Assembly: GCA_902826685.1 (NCBI GenBank)
Contig: CADEFT010000034.1
Location: 20,150-84,149 of the forward strand
Length of the DNA stretch: 64,000 nt
Direction: 5' to 3'
Origin: an uncultured Acidobacteriota bacterium
GTDB lineage: Bacteria; Acidobacteriota; Terriglobia; Bryobacterales; Bryobacteraceae
Part shown: positions 18,308 through 28,900 of the stretch, in pieces
Position numbering within the stretch: position 1 is the stretch's first letter
How the letters are laid out: each line of letters opens with the position of its first letter
The notes under the pieces: model-generated
The model's database searches: none
Told to the model about the DNA's origin: nothing
The model's input: the letters and a program-made list of their open reading frames with translations, nothing else
Translations under genes and position numbers: made by a program

Positions 18308-21300
18308 ATGGCCTACGAACTCGATCGGAACAAGCGCGCGCTGGTGGAAGCGATGCTGCGCAAGAAGGGTATCGAATACTCGCGGGCGGGTACGATTCCC
18401 GCGCGGCCGGCCGGAACCGCCGCGCCGCTTTCCTTCGCCCAGCAGCGGCTCTGGTTCATTGAGCAACTGGAGAATGCGGGCGCGCTTTACAACATTCCAG
18501 CCGCCTTCCGCCTGCGCGGCCCACTCGACACGACGGCACTCGAAGACGCTCTGCGCGAAACCGTGAAACGCCATGAGACGCTGCGCACCGTCTTTCCTTC
18601 GGTGAATGGCGAAGCCGTTCCGGTGCTGCTGCCCGAAGTGGACATCGAATGGAGCCGCGACGATCTGCGCGGCGCCGGAGATCGCGAAACGCTGGCCATG
18701 GAACTGGCCCGTGAAGACGCGCGCCTTCCCTTCGATCTCGCCAACGGTCCGCTGCTGCGTGCCCGGCTCATCCGTCTGGACGAAGCCGATCACATCGTGG
18801 CGCTCACCATCCATCACATCGCCGCCGACGGCTGGTCGATGAAGGTGCTGGCGAGGGAACTATCCGGGTTTTCGAATGTGGAGCCGCTGCCCGTTCAGTA
18901 CGGCGACTTCGCCGCGTGGCAGAGAGAATGGCTCACCGGGCCGGTGCTGGAGAAGCACCTGGCCTATTGGAAAGCCGCGCTCGAAGGCGCCCCCGGCTTT
19001 CTCGAGATTCCCACTGACCGTCCGCGCCCGGAGACTCAACAGTGGACCGGGGATCGCCACACGTTCCGTATCCCCGCCGCTACCGTGCAGGCCTTGAAAG
19101 CGCTGGCTGCCCGCCATGACGCCACGCTTTTCATGGTGTTGCTGGCGGCGTGGCAGACTCTGCTGTTCCGCTACACCGGCAAGACGGACATCGTCACCGG
19201 CAGTCCCGTGGCCAATCGCAACCTGCCGGAAATCGAAGGGCTCATTGGTTTCTTCGTGAACATGCTGGCGCTGCGCGGACGGCTGCGGCCGGAAGGCAGC
19301 TTCGCCGAACTGCTTGGCGAAACGCGCAACACCACGCTTGCGGCGTATGAACACCAGGCGCTGCCATTCGAACGGCTGGTGGATGAACTGAAGATTCCAC
19401 GCAATCTAAGCCGCACGCCGCTGTTTCAATCCGTGGTGGTTCTGCAGAATGCGTCCGAGGGCTTGTCGAAACTGGCGGGCAGGGAAGTGGAGGTCGTGCC
19501 CGTCGATACCGGCGTGGCGAAGTTCGATCTCACGCTCGATGTGACCGAAGACGCGCAAGGTGCCACCGCCGCCATCGAGTACCGCACCGGTCTGTTCGAT
19601 ACGGACCGCATCGAACGCATGGCGTGCCACTACCTGAACCTGCTTGAAGCGGTCGTCGCGGATCCCGGAGCGCGCCTCTGCGACCTTCCGATGCTCACGC
19701 CGTGCGAATGGGCGCTGGCTACGCGCCGCGATACCCGTACGTTTCCCCTCGAATACCCGGGCATTCACCGTCAGTTCGAAGCGCAGGCGGCCCGTACGCC
19801 CGAGGCGCCCGCCGTCACGTTCGAAGGCCGCAGCCTCACTTACGCCGAACTCGACGGCCGGGCCAACGCCGTGGCACGCCGCCTGAAGGAACTCGGCGCG
19901 GGGCCGGAAGTGCGTGTGGGAATGTGTCTCGAACGATCGCTCGAAATGATTGTTGGCATCGTGGCGATCCTCAAGACTGGCGCGGCTTACGTTCCCATCG
20001 ACCCCACCTGCCCGAAAGACCGTGTGGATTACATCCTGGCCGATTCGCAGGCGCCTATCCTCGTGGTGGACCGGTCGCGGCTTGAGCTCGGTGTGGAAGC
20101 GGCCATGCTCTGCATCGACGACATTTCCGGAACCGACGCGGCGTTCGGCTCGCTCGAAGTCTCACCGGACACCGCCGCTTACGTGATCTATACGTCGGGC
20201 TCTACCGGACGGCCGAAAGGCGTGGTGGTCGATCACCGCAACGTCCTGCGGTTGATGTCGGCCACACGCGATTGGTTCCACTTCGACGAAAGCGATGTCT
20301 GGACGCTGTTCCATTCCTACGCATTCGATTTTTCCGTCTGGGAAATCTGGGGCGCGCTGTTTTATGGCGGCCGGCTGGTAGTGGTGCCCTACTGGGTGGC
20401 GCGTGCGCCGGAGGCTTTCTACAAACTGCTGTGCGAAGAAAGCGTGACGGTGCTCAACCAGACGCCCTCCGCTTTCCGCCAATTGATGCGCACCGAAGAA
20501 GAGGCCGGCGTCAACCCCGCGCTCGCTCTGCGTTACGTCGTCTTCGGAGGCGAAGCGCTCGAACTGCAAAGCCTGCGGCAGTGGTATCAAAGCCATCCCA
20601 AATCGCCGCGCCTGGTGAACATGTACGGCATCACGGAGACCACGGTACACGTGACCTACCGTGCGCTGTCGCCCGCCGACCTCGATTGCGCGGGAAAGAG
20701 TTTCATCGGCGTGGGCATTCCCGATCTGCCCGTGTACCTGCTCGATGCGTTCCTGCAGCCGGTGCCCGTGGGCGTGCCCGGTGAGATCTTCGTGGGCGGC
20801 GCCGGCGTTGCGCGGGGATATCTCTTCCGGCCCGAACTCACGGCCACTCGCTTCATTCCGGACCCGTTCGGTGCCACTCCGGGTGCGCGGCTTTACCGCT
20901 CCGGCGATCTGGCCCGCATGCTGCCGGGCGGCGAGCTCGAGTACCTTGGCCGCATCGATCACCAGGTGAAGATTCGCGGCTTCCGCATCGAGACCGGCGA
21001 GATCGAAGCGGTGCTCAACCAGCATCCGGCGCTGGCAGGTTCGGCCGTCATCGCCAGAACCGACCAGCCCGGCGAGCCGCGCCTCACGGCCTACGTTGTG
21101 GCGAAATCCGGAACGGCGCCTTCCACGTCCGATCTGCGCGCGCATCTCAAACAGCAGCTTCCGGACTACATGGTGCCGGCCGCCTTCGTGTTCCTGGCGG
21201 CGCTGCCGCTTACCGGCAATGGAAAAGTAGATCGCCGCGCGCTGCCCGCGCCTGAAGCCGGCAACGCCGCGGACGACGCTTCCCACACAGCCCCGCGCAC

Positions 21301-22858
21301 GCCAACCGAAGAGTCGCTGGCGGCGGTGTGGAGTCAGGTTCTGAGCATCCCGCGCGTGAGCGTTCACGACAACTTCTTCGAACTCGGCGGCGATTCGATT
21401 CTCAGCATTCAGGCCGTTTCGCGCGCCAATCAGGCCGGTGTGCGCGTCACCACCCGCGATCTCTTCCAGCACCAGACCATCGCGTCACTGGCGGCGCTGG
21501 CCGATTCGAAGCGTGAATCGCTGCGCAAGGTTCTCGCGGTGGAGCCGGGGCCGGTGCCGCTCACTCCCATCCAGCGTTGGTTCTTCGAACAGAATCTCGC
21601 GCATCCCAATCATTGGAACCAGGCGGTATTGCTTGAGCTGCAACGGCCGATCGGCACAGGCGTGTTGCAGAACGCGTTGAACGCCGTGGTACAAAATCAC
21701 GACGCTTTCCGGCTGCGCTTTCACAGGGAAAACGGCGAGTGGCGTCAGATCGATGCCGGGTCCGCCGCGACGGTCGAACTAGAGAGCGGACCGGTGCTTG
21801 AGGATACGGCCGCGAAGCTGCACGCCTCGCTCGACCTCGCTCGCGGCCCATTGATCCGTGCGGCCTACTTCGAGGACTCGGCCCGGCTGCTGATCGTGGC
21901 GCATCACCTGATTGTGGATGGCGTCTCATGGCGTGTGCTGGTGGAAGATCTGGAGATCGCCTGCGCCCAGTTGCTCGCCGGCCAACCGGTGGCGCTTCCC
22001 GCGAACACTTGCGCTTTCCAGGCGTGGGCCCGTCAATTGCCCGTGTACGCCGAATCCGCGGCGATCCGTCCAGAACTCGGCTACTGGCGCCAGCAGACGG
22101 CCGAGGTCTTCGAGAACCGCGACACCGAAGCGGACGCCCTTACCTGTTCCATCGAACTGACCGGACCGCAAACGCAATCGCTGTTGCTCGAAGTGCCGAA
22201 GGCGTACCGCACGCAGATCAACGATGTGTTGCTGGCCGCGCTTTCCACCGCTTACGGCAACGACGTGCCGGTCGATCTCGAAGGCCACGGCCGCGAGGCG
22301 ATTTTCGAAGACATCGACGCTTCGCGCTGCGTCGGCTGGTTCACCAGCATCTACCCCGTACACCTGCCGAAGCCCACGCGACCGGCGGAGACATTGAAGG
22401 CCGTGAAGGAAACGCTACGCCAGGTACCGCGCAACGGCATCGGCTACGGCATCGGGCGATACCTGAGCCCGGAGCCTCTGCCCGCCGCGCATGCCAAGAT
22501 CAGCTTCAACTACCTGGGGCGCTTTGACGAAGCCCCCGACGCCGCGCGGCTGTTCCGTGTGGTGCCGGGCGAATGGGGACCCGCCCATCATCCGGATGCC
22601 CTACGCCGCCATGAGATCGACATCACGGCCTGGATCGCCGGCGGCAGGCTGCGCGCCGGCTTCCGGCACCCGGCCCGCCAGGCCGCATTCGTCGAAGAAC
22701 TGGCGAAGCGCTATCAAAGCGCACTCATCGAAATCATCGAACATTGCAAGAACCCGGAAGCGGGCGGCTTTACGCCGTCGGACTTTCCGAAGGCGCGTGT
22801 GAGCCAGAAATCGCTCGACAAGCTGATGTCGAAGCTCGCCCCGGGCACCAAGAGGTAA
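18308..22858 (+). CDS. Non-ribosomal peptide synthetase module 3, C-A-PCP-E (predicted D-Thr)
   Basis: A 1516-residue module. The start is ATG 18308, behind GGAG and 10 bases after the module 2 stop; the open frame runs further upstream but overlaps module 2. The C domain has HHIAADG at 169-175 and looks like the LCL type (starts PLSFAQQRLWFIEQL). The adenylation code reads D-F-W-N-V-G-M-V-H-K, one change from the established threonine code DFWNIGMVHK. The carrier serine is S1030. The epimerase has HHLIVDG from 1199, EGHGREA and NYLGRFD. It ends with SDFPKARVSQKSLDKL, a donor helix matching the one on module 1. The predicted residue is D-Thr or D-allo-Thr. Its side-chain hydroxyl could be a cyclisation or modification point. 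Confidence 0.95.
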   Translation: MAYELDRNKRALVEAMLRKKGIEYSRAGTIPARPAGTAAPLSFAQQRLWFIEQLENAGALYNIPAAFRLRGPLDTTALEDALRETVKRHETLRTVFPSVNGEAVPVLLPEVDIEWSRDDLRGAGDRETLAMELAREDARLPFDLANGPLLRARLIRLDEADHIVALTIHHIAADGWSMKVLARELSGFSNVEPLPVQYGDFAAWQREWLTGPVLEKHLAYWKAALEGAPGFLEIPTDRPRPETQQWTGDRHTFRIPAATVQALKALAARHDATLFMVLLAAWQTLLFRYTGKTDIVTGSPVANRNLPEIEGLIGFFVNMLALRGRLRPEGSFAELLGETRNTTLAAYEHQALPFERLVDELKIPRNLSRTPLFQSVVVLQNASEGLSKLAGREVEVVPVDTGVAKFDLTLDVTEDAQGATAAIEYRTGLFDTDRIERMACHYLNLLEAVVADPGARLCDLPMLTPCEWALATRRDTRTFPLEYPGIHRQFEAQAARTPEAPAVTFEGRSLTYAELDGRANAVARRLKELGAGPEVRVGMCLERSLEMIVGIVAILKTGAAYVPIDPTCPKDRVDYILADSQAPILVVDRSRLELGVEAAMLCIDDISGTDAAFGSLEVSPDTAAYVIYTSGSTGRPKGVVVDHRNVLRLMSATRDWFHFDESDVWTLFHSYAFDFSVWEIWGALFYGGRLVVVPYWVARAPEAFYKLLCEESVTVLNQTPSAFRQLMRTEEEAGVNPALALRYVVFGGEALELQSLRQWYQSHPKSPRLVNMYGITETTVHVTYRALSPADLDCAGKSFIGVGIPDLPVYLLDAFLQPVPVGVPGEIFVGGAGVARGYLFRPELTATRFIPDPFGATPGARLYRSGDLARMLPGGELEYLGRIDHQVKIRGFRIETGEIEAVLNQHPALAGSAVIARTDQPGEPRLTAYVVAKSGTAPSTSDLRAHLKQQLPDYMVPAAFVFLAALPLTGNGKVDRRALPAPEAGNAADDASHTAPRTPTEESLAAVWSQVLSIPRVSVHDNFFELGGDSILSIQAVSRANQAGVRVTTRDLFQHQTIASLAALADSKRESLRKVLAVEPGPVPLTPIQRWFFEQNLAHPNHWNQAVLLELQRPIGTGVLQNALNAVVQNHDAFRLRFHRENGEWRQIDAGSAATVELESGPVLEDTAAKLHASLDLARGPLIRAAYFEDSARLLIVAHHLIVDGVSWRVLVEDLEIACAQLLAGQPVALPANTCAFQAWARQLPVYAESAAIRPELGYWRQQTAEVFENRDTEADALTCSIELTGPQTQSLLLEVPKAYRTQINDVLLAALSTAYGNDVPVDLEGHGREAIFEDIDASRCVGWFTSIYPVHLPKPTRPAETLKAVKETLRQVPRNGIGYGIGRYLSPEPLPAAHAKISFNYLGRFDEAPDAARLFRVVPGEWGPAHHPDALRRHEIDITAWIAGGRLRAGFRHPARQAAFVEELAKRYQSALIEIIEHCKNPEAGGFTPSDFPKARVSQKSLDKLMSKLAPGTKR

Positions 22859-22861
22859 TTC

Positions 22862-25800
22862 ATGACAACGGCCAATCCCGTCGAAGATCTTTACGAACTG
22901 ACTCCGGTACAGCATGGCATGCTGTTTCACGACCAGTTCGCGCCTGGCTCCGGGCTTTACATCGTGCAATTCGTCTGCACGATCGAGGGGGCGCTGAAGC
23001 CCGCCAGTTTCGAACAGGCGTGGCTGCGCGTGGCGGAAGTTCACCCCATCCTGCGCACGGCGTTCCATTGGCGCGATCTCGAAAAGCCGCTGCAAGTGGT
23101 AGCTCGCCAGGCGCGCGTTCCGTTTGCGACCTTCGACTGGCGCGAGGCGGGCACACCATTGCAGCAGTTTCTGGCCGAAGACCGCGCCCGCGGCTTCGAT
23201 CTCGAACAGGCGCCGTTGATGCGATGCGCGCTTTGCCGCACCGGCGAAGAGCGTTGGGAATTCGTCTGGACGTTTCATCACCTGCTGCTCGATGGCTGGT
23301 CCACTTCGCTGGTCTTGCGCGACGTGCTGACCGCTTACGAATACCTGTGCCGCGGCGTGGAGCCGAAGCTTGAGCCCGCCGGAAACTTTTCGGCATACCT
23401 CGACTGGTTGCAGCGGCAGGATGCGGAGCGGGCAAAGGCGTTCTGGTCTGAAGCGCTTGCCGGAGCGAGCGTGCCGATGCCGCTTCCGCTCAATGGCGCC
23501 GCTTCCGGCGAGGCGTCCACCGTATCGGCGACCGTGCGCGAAAACCTCTCCATCGATGTCACAGCGCGCCTCAAGACCCTCGCCCGCCAGCACCAGCTCA
23601 CGTTGAATCACTTCGTGCAGGGCGCCTGGGCGCTGATGTTGAACCGCTACAGCGGCGCCGATGACATCGTGTTTGGCGCAACCGTATCGGGCCGGCCCGC
23701 CGCGCTCAATGGCGTGGAGCGGATCGCCGGCATGTTCATCAACACGCTGCCCGTGCGTGCCCGAATCGATCCGGAAATGCCGCTCATCTCCTGGCTGAGG
23801 GAGATCGGCGCCTATCAGCGCGAGATGCAGGAGTTCGAGTCCACCTCACTGGTCGACGTGCAGAAATGGACCGGCCTGCCAAGGCTCTTCGACAGCATCG
23901 TCGTTTTCGAAAACTACCCGGTGGAAGGCTCGCTCGCCGACGCCGGCCTGAGTATCCGCATCGGCAACCTTCGCTCGGCGGAGAAAACGAATTTCCCGCT
24001 GACGCTGGTGGCTGAACCCGGTGCGTCGCTCGGCCTGAAGCTCGACTACGACCCGGCGCTGTACTCGAGCGAATCCGCTTCGCGCCTTCTCCGGCACACG
24101 GCCACTCTGCTGACCAACATGGCTGCCAACCCGGAGGCCCGCGCCATCGATGTGCCCATGCTCACCGGCGATGAACTGCGGCAGATCACCGTCGATTGGA
24201 ACCAGGCCGAGCCCTGCGACGTTCCCGCATGCGCATATCATGAGCTGTTCGAGCGGCAGGCCGCGTTGGCGCCCGAGGCCGTTGCCCTGCGATGCAAGGG
24301 CCGCGCCATGACTTACGGCGAACTCGACCGCAAAGCCAACCAACTCGCGCATTCCTTGATCGCACGCGGCGTCAAAGCCGGCGACCGTATCGGCATCCGC
24401 ATGCCGCGCTCCTTCGATATGGTGACCGGCCTGCTGGCGGTTCTCAAGACCGGATCGGCCTACGTCCCGCTGGATTCGTCTTATCCGGAGGAACGGCTGC
24501 GCTACATGATCGCGGACGCCGGCATTGACGTGGTACTCGAATCCGCCCACGCCACCGGCATGCCCGAATCGAACCCGGGAGTGAAGACGCATCCCGGCGA
24601 CCTGGTCTACATGATCTATACCTCGGGATCCACGGGCCGGCCCAAGGGAGTGATGATTTCGCACGGCGGCCTGGTGAACTACGTAACGTGGGCGGGCGGC
24701 TATTACTTCCGCGATCACCGGGGCGGAGCGCCCGTGCAATCGCCCTTCGGCTTCGATCTGACGGTCACCAGTCTTCTTGTGCCGCTGGCCACCGGCCGCG
24801 CCGTGGATCTGCTCTCCGAAGAAGACAGCGTGCAGGCGCTGGGCGATGCGCTCGAAAGCCCGGGCGGTTATGGGCTGCTGAAGCTCACACCGGCGCACGT
24901 CGAGATCCTGAACCGGACCGTCAGCCCCGCCGCCGCTTCGCGTGCCGCGGGCGCCCTTGTGATCGGCGGCGAGGCGCTGTGGGCCGAAACGCTGGAGTTC
25001 TGGCGCCAGAATGCGCCCCGGGCGCGGCTCATCAACGAATACGGCCCCACGGAGATCACCGTGGCCTCGACGATCTACGAAGTCCCGGCGGGTCCATTGA
25101 CGTCGCGCTCCATTCCGATCGGCTACCCCATCGCCAACACACGCCACTACGTGCTCGACCGCTACCTGCGTCCCGTGCCCGTTGGCGCCGCGGGGGAACT
25201 CTTCATCGGCGGCGCGGGCGTGGCACACGGCTATTTCAACCGGCCGGAACTGACCGCCGAAAAGTTCGTGCCGGATTCGTTCACCGGCACGCCGGGCGCA
25301 CGGCTCTATCGCACCGGCGACCTGGCCCGTTACCGCCACGACGGCGTACTCGAATATCTGGGCCGTGTGGATCACCAGGTGAAGGTTCGCGGCTTTCGCA
25401 TCGAACCCGGCGAGATCGAGACGGCGCTGCTCGCGCATCCCGGCATTCGCGAAGCTCTTGCGGTTACGACCGACGGCCCACAGGCGGACAAGCAATTGAT
25501 CGCCTACGTGGTGCCGGAGGCGGGCGCGAATCTCGAGTGGGAGCAACTGCGTGCCTTCCTGAGCACGCATCTGCCGCCCTACATGATTCCATCCCTCATC
25601 GTTCCGCTGGAAGCGTTTCCTTTGACGGCGAATGGCAAGGTGGACCGGGGCGCTCTGCCCGGCGCGGGGACCATGGCCATCTCACGGCAGTACGCGCCGC
25701 CCGAAGGGCCGTTGGAACAGATCCTCGAGGAGATTTTCACCGAAGTGCTCGCCGTCGACCGCATCGGCCGTCACGGACACTTCTTCGAACTCGGCGGGCA

Positions 25801-25990
25801 TTCGCTGCTGGCCACGCAACTGGTTTCCCGCATCGCCGACGCGATGCAACTGCAGGTGCCCTTGCGGCGTGTGTTCGAATCGCCCACACCCGCGCTGCTG
25901 GCGGCTTCGTTCATAGCCGATCCGCAAGCCGCCGCCGCGATCGCCGCGCTGGCTGAGATCGATGCGGAACTGGCCGGAGCGCGATCATGA
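22862..25990 (+). CDS. Non-ribosomal peptide synthetase module 4, C-A-PCP (predicted Asn)
   Basis: A 1042-residue C-A-PCP module that starts three bases after the module 3 stop. The N-terminus VEDLYELTPVQHGMLFH is an acceptor communication region, consistent with a DCL condensation domain following the module 3 epimerase; the catalytic motif is HHLLLDG at 139-145. The adenylation domain (about 460-855) reads D-L-T-K-V-G-E-V-A-K, close to the asparagine code DLTKLGEVGK. The code call is by eye; Asp is the nearest alternative but usually has a different seventh and eighth position. The carrier serine is S981 (GGHSLLATQ). The last four bases overlap module 5 (ATGA). Confidence 0.95.
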   Translation: MTTANPVEDLYELTPVQHGMLFHDQFAPGSGLYIVQFVCTIEGALKPASFEQAWLRVAEVHPILRTAFHWRDLEKPLQVVARQARVPFATFDWREAGTPLQQFLAEDRARGFDLEQAPLMRCALCRTGEERWEFVWTFHHLLLDGWSTSLVLRDVLTAYEYLCRGVEPKLEPAGNFSAYLDWLQRQDAERAKAFWSEALAGASVPMPLPLNGAASGEASTVSATVRENLSIDVTARLKTLARQHQLTLNHFVQGAWALMLNRYSGADDIVFGATVSGRPAALNGVERIAGMFINTLPVRARIDPEMPLISWLREIGAYQREMQEFESTSLVDVQKWTGLPRLFDSIVVFENYPVEGSLADAGLSIRIGNLRSAEKTNFPLTLVAEPGASLGLKLDYDPALYSSESASRLLRHTATLLTNMAANPEARAIDVPMLTGDELRQITVDWNQAEPCDVPACAYHELFERQAALAPEAVALRCKGRAMTYGELDRKANQLAHSLIARGVKAGDRIGIRMPRSFDMVTGLLAVLKTGSAYVPLDSSYPEERLRYMIADAGIDVVLESAHATGMPESNPGVKTHPGDLVYMIYTSGSTGRPKGVMISHGGLVNYVTWAGGYYFRDHRGGAPVQSPFGFDLTVTSLLVPLATGRAVDLLSEEDSVQALGDALESPGGYGLLKLTPAHVEILNRTVSPAAASRAAGALVIGGEALWAETLEFWRQNAPRARLINEYGPTEITVASTIYEVPAGPLTSRSIPIGYPIANTRHYVLDRYLRPVPVGAAGELFIGGAGVAHGYFNRPELTAEKFVPDSFTGTPGARLYRTGDLARYRHDGVLEYLGRVDHQVKVRGFRIEPGEIETALLAHPGIREALAVTTDGPQADKQLIAYVVPEAGANLEWEQLRAFLSTHLPPYMIPSLIVPLEAFPLTANGKVDRGALPGAGTMAISRQYAPPEGPLEQILEEIFTEVLAVDRIGRHGHFFELGGHSLLATQLVSRIADAMQLQVPLRRVFESPTPALLAASFIADPQAAAAIAALAEIDAELAGARS

Positions 25991-28900
25991 GCGCCGTCGC
26001 GGCAGCGCCGGCCCGCGGCAGGCTCCTCGATGCAATGCGGCGGCGAACCGCTAGCCCCGCGCCCGGCATTCCGCGGCGCGAAGATCCGCGAACCGCGCCG
26101 CTTTCCTATTCGCAGGAGCGGCTGTGGTTCCTGCATCAACTCGACCCGTCGAGCTCCGCCTATCACATCGTCACGCCGTTTCGTCTGACCGGCGCCGTGG
26201 ACCCCGGCCACCTCGACCGGTGCCTGCGCGCGCTGCGGCAGCGCCATGAAATTCTGCGCACGACGTTTCCGCTGGCCGCTGGACAACCCGAGCAGCGCAT
26301 CGCGCCGCCTTCGGACGAATCCATCCTGGAAGTCATGGACGCCCCGGAGGACTGGCGTGCCGCGCTCGATGCGCACGCTCAGCGCCCTTTCGATCTTGAG
26401 ACCGGGCCGTTGCTGCGTGCCGCTCTGTTCCGGTTGGGCGCTCGCGAATACGCGGGTCACATCACCATGCATCACATCGTCTCCGACGGGTGGTCTTCGG
26501 AGATCTTCTTTCGCGAACTGGCGGCGCTTGCTTCCGGACATGCCGCGTTGCCTGCGCTGCCGGTTCAGTACGGCGATTTCGCCGTCTGGCAAAGGCGTTC
26601 CGGCTTCAGTTCCCTCGACTTTTGGAAGCGAACCATGCAAGGCGCACCGGCGCTGCTGGAGCTGCCGCTCGACCGTCCGCGTGGAGCCGCTACATTTTCA
26701 CCGGGTGCGCGCGAGTCCGTCGAGGTCGGCGCCGAACTTACGGGCCGCCTTCGCGAACTCAGCCGGCGCGAAGGCGCCACGCTATTCATGACGCTGCTGG
26801 CGGCGTTCGCCGCCACGCTAAGCCGCTATGCCGGGCAGCGCGACATCGTCATCGGGACTCCCGTCGCCAACCGGAATCGCAGCGAACTGGAACCGCTCAT
26901 CGGTCTGTTGATGAATACCATCGCGCTACGCATTCGGCTTGCCGATGGCATCACTTTCCGTGGATTGCTGAAAGCGGTGCGGGAGAACGCGCTTGAGGCG
27001 TTCGCTCATCAGGACCTGCCGTTCGACAAGTTGATCGAAGAGTTGAAGCCGGAGCGCAACGCCGGCCACGCGCCCTTTGCGCAGACCTTGTTCGTACTGC
27101 AGCAAGCGGCCGGCGCGCCCCTGCAACTGCCCGGTATGCTGCTTGAGCCGCTCGCCGCGCCTTGCGGACAGGCGAAGAACGATCTCGCGCTCTACGTCGA
27201 GGACCGCGGTGGCTGCCTCTCCGCGTCGCTCGAATACAACACCGCGCTGTTTGACGCGGCATCCATCCGCCAGATGCTTTCGAGTTGGAAGCTGCTGCTG
27301 GAAGCCGGGCCGGATGCGCGCATCGACGACGCGCCGATCCTGGAACCGGGGCATCGCGCCACGATCCTGGAACATTGGAACGCCTCTGCTACGGAGTGGC
27401 CGCAAGGCGGCTGCGTCCACACGCTCATCGAACGGCAGGCGCGATTGACGCCGCAGGCCGTGGCCGTTGAATTCGAGGGCCGCGAGATCACCTACGCCCA
27501 GATCGACCGCCGCGCCAACCGGCTGGCCAATCATCTGCGCAGCCGCGGCATCCGGCCGGATCACCTGGTGGCCGTGTGCATGGAGCGCTCCATCGAAATG
27601 ATCGTCGCGGTGCTGGCGGTGCTCAAAGCCGGCGCCGCTTACGTGCCGCTCGATCCGGCCTACCCGGCCGATCGGATCGGCATGGTGCTCGAAGACTCCG
27701 GCGCCGAACTGGTGCTGACAAAGGATTGCGTGCTCGAAGGCGAAGACGACCACCCGCCATCTACGGGCGTGGAATCCGGCCATCTGGCTTATGTGATCTT
27801 CACGTCCGGTTCCACGGGCAGGCCGAAGGGAGTCGAAGTACGCCATGAGGGAGTGGTGAATTTTCTCCGCTCGATGGCGCGCGAGCCCGGTCTGACCGCC
27901 GGCGGCACGATGGTGGCGCTCACCACGCTTTCCTTCGACATCGCCGGTCTCGAGATTTTTCTTCCCCTCAGCCTTGGCGCCAAGATCGTGCTGGTAAGCC
28001 GCGACACGGCGCGCGATGGCGAAGCTCTTGCCCGCGCGATCGCCGTCGCCACCTGCGTGCAGGCGACGCCAGCCACGTTCCGCATGCTGATTGAGTCCGG
28101 CTGGCGGGGCGGCTCCGGTCTGAAAGTTCTGTGCGGTGGCGAGGCGATGCCCAGCGATCTGGCCCGGCAACTGCTCGCGCGCTGCGAAGAGTTGTGGAAC
28201 ATGTACGGTCCCACGGAGACCACCATCTGGTCGAGCGTGCTTCGCGTGGAGCCGGGATTCCGCGCGCCTGTCTCGATAGGCTTCCCCATCGCCAACACGC
28301 GCCTGCACGTGCTCGATGCCAATAGCGAGCCCGTACCGGTTGGCGTGGTGGGCGACCTCTACATCGGCGGCGATGGCGTGGCGCGCGGCTACAAAAACAA
28401 GCCCGATCTCACGGCGGAAAAATTCGTGCCCGATCCGTTTGGCAAACCCGGTGAACGGCTCTACCGGACGGGCGATCTGGCGCGCTATCGCTGGACCGGC
28501 GACATCGAGTTCCTGGGCCGTGCCGACCACCAGGTGAAGGTGCGCGGGTTCCGTATCGAACTCGGCGAAATCGAGGAAGCTCTCACGCGCCACCCGGAGG
28601 TGCGCATGGCCGCGGTGATTCTCGCCGAAGCGCAACTGGTGGCTTACGCCGTCGTGGGCGAAACGAATCCTCCGGACGACGCGGCGCTGCGCCGGCACCT
28701 TGCCTCCAGTTTGCCGGACTATATGGTTCCCGCTATGTTCGTGCGTCTACCGGAAATGCCGCTGACGCCGAATGGCAAGATCGACCGGCGCGCCCTGCCC
28801 ATGCCCGCCGCCGGAACGTTGGGCCCGGCGCGGGAATGGCTCCCGCTCGAAACCGCCGCCCAGTGCGCGATCGCTGAGATTTTCGGCGCGGTTCTCAACA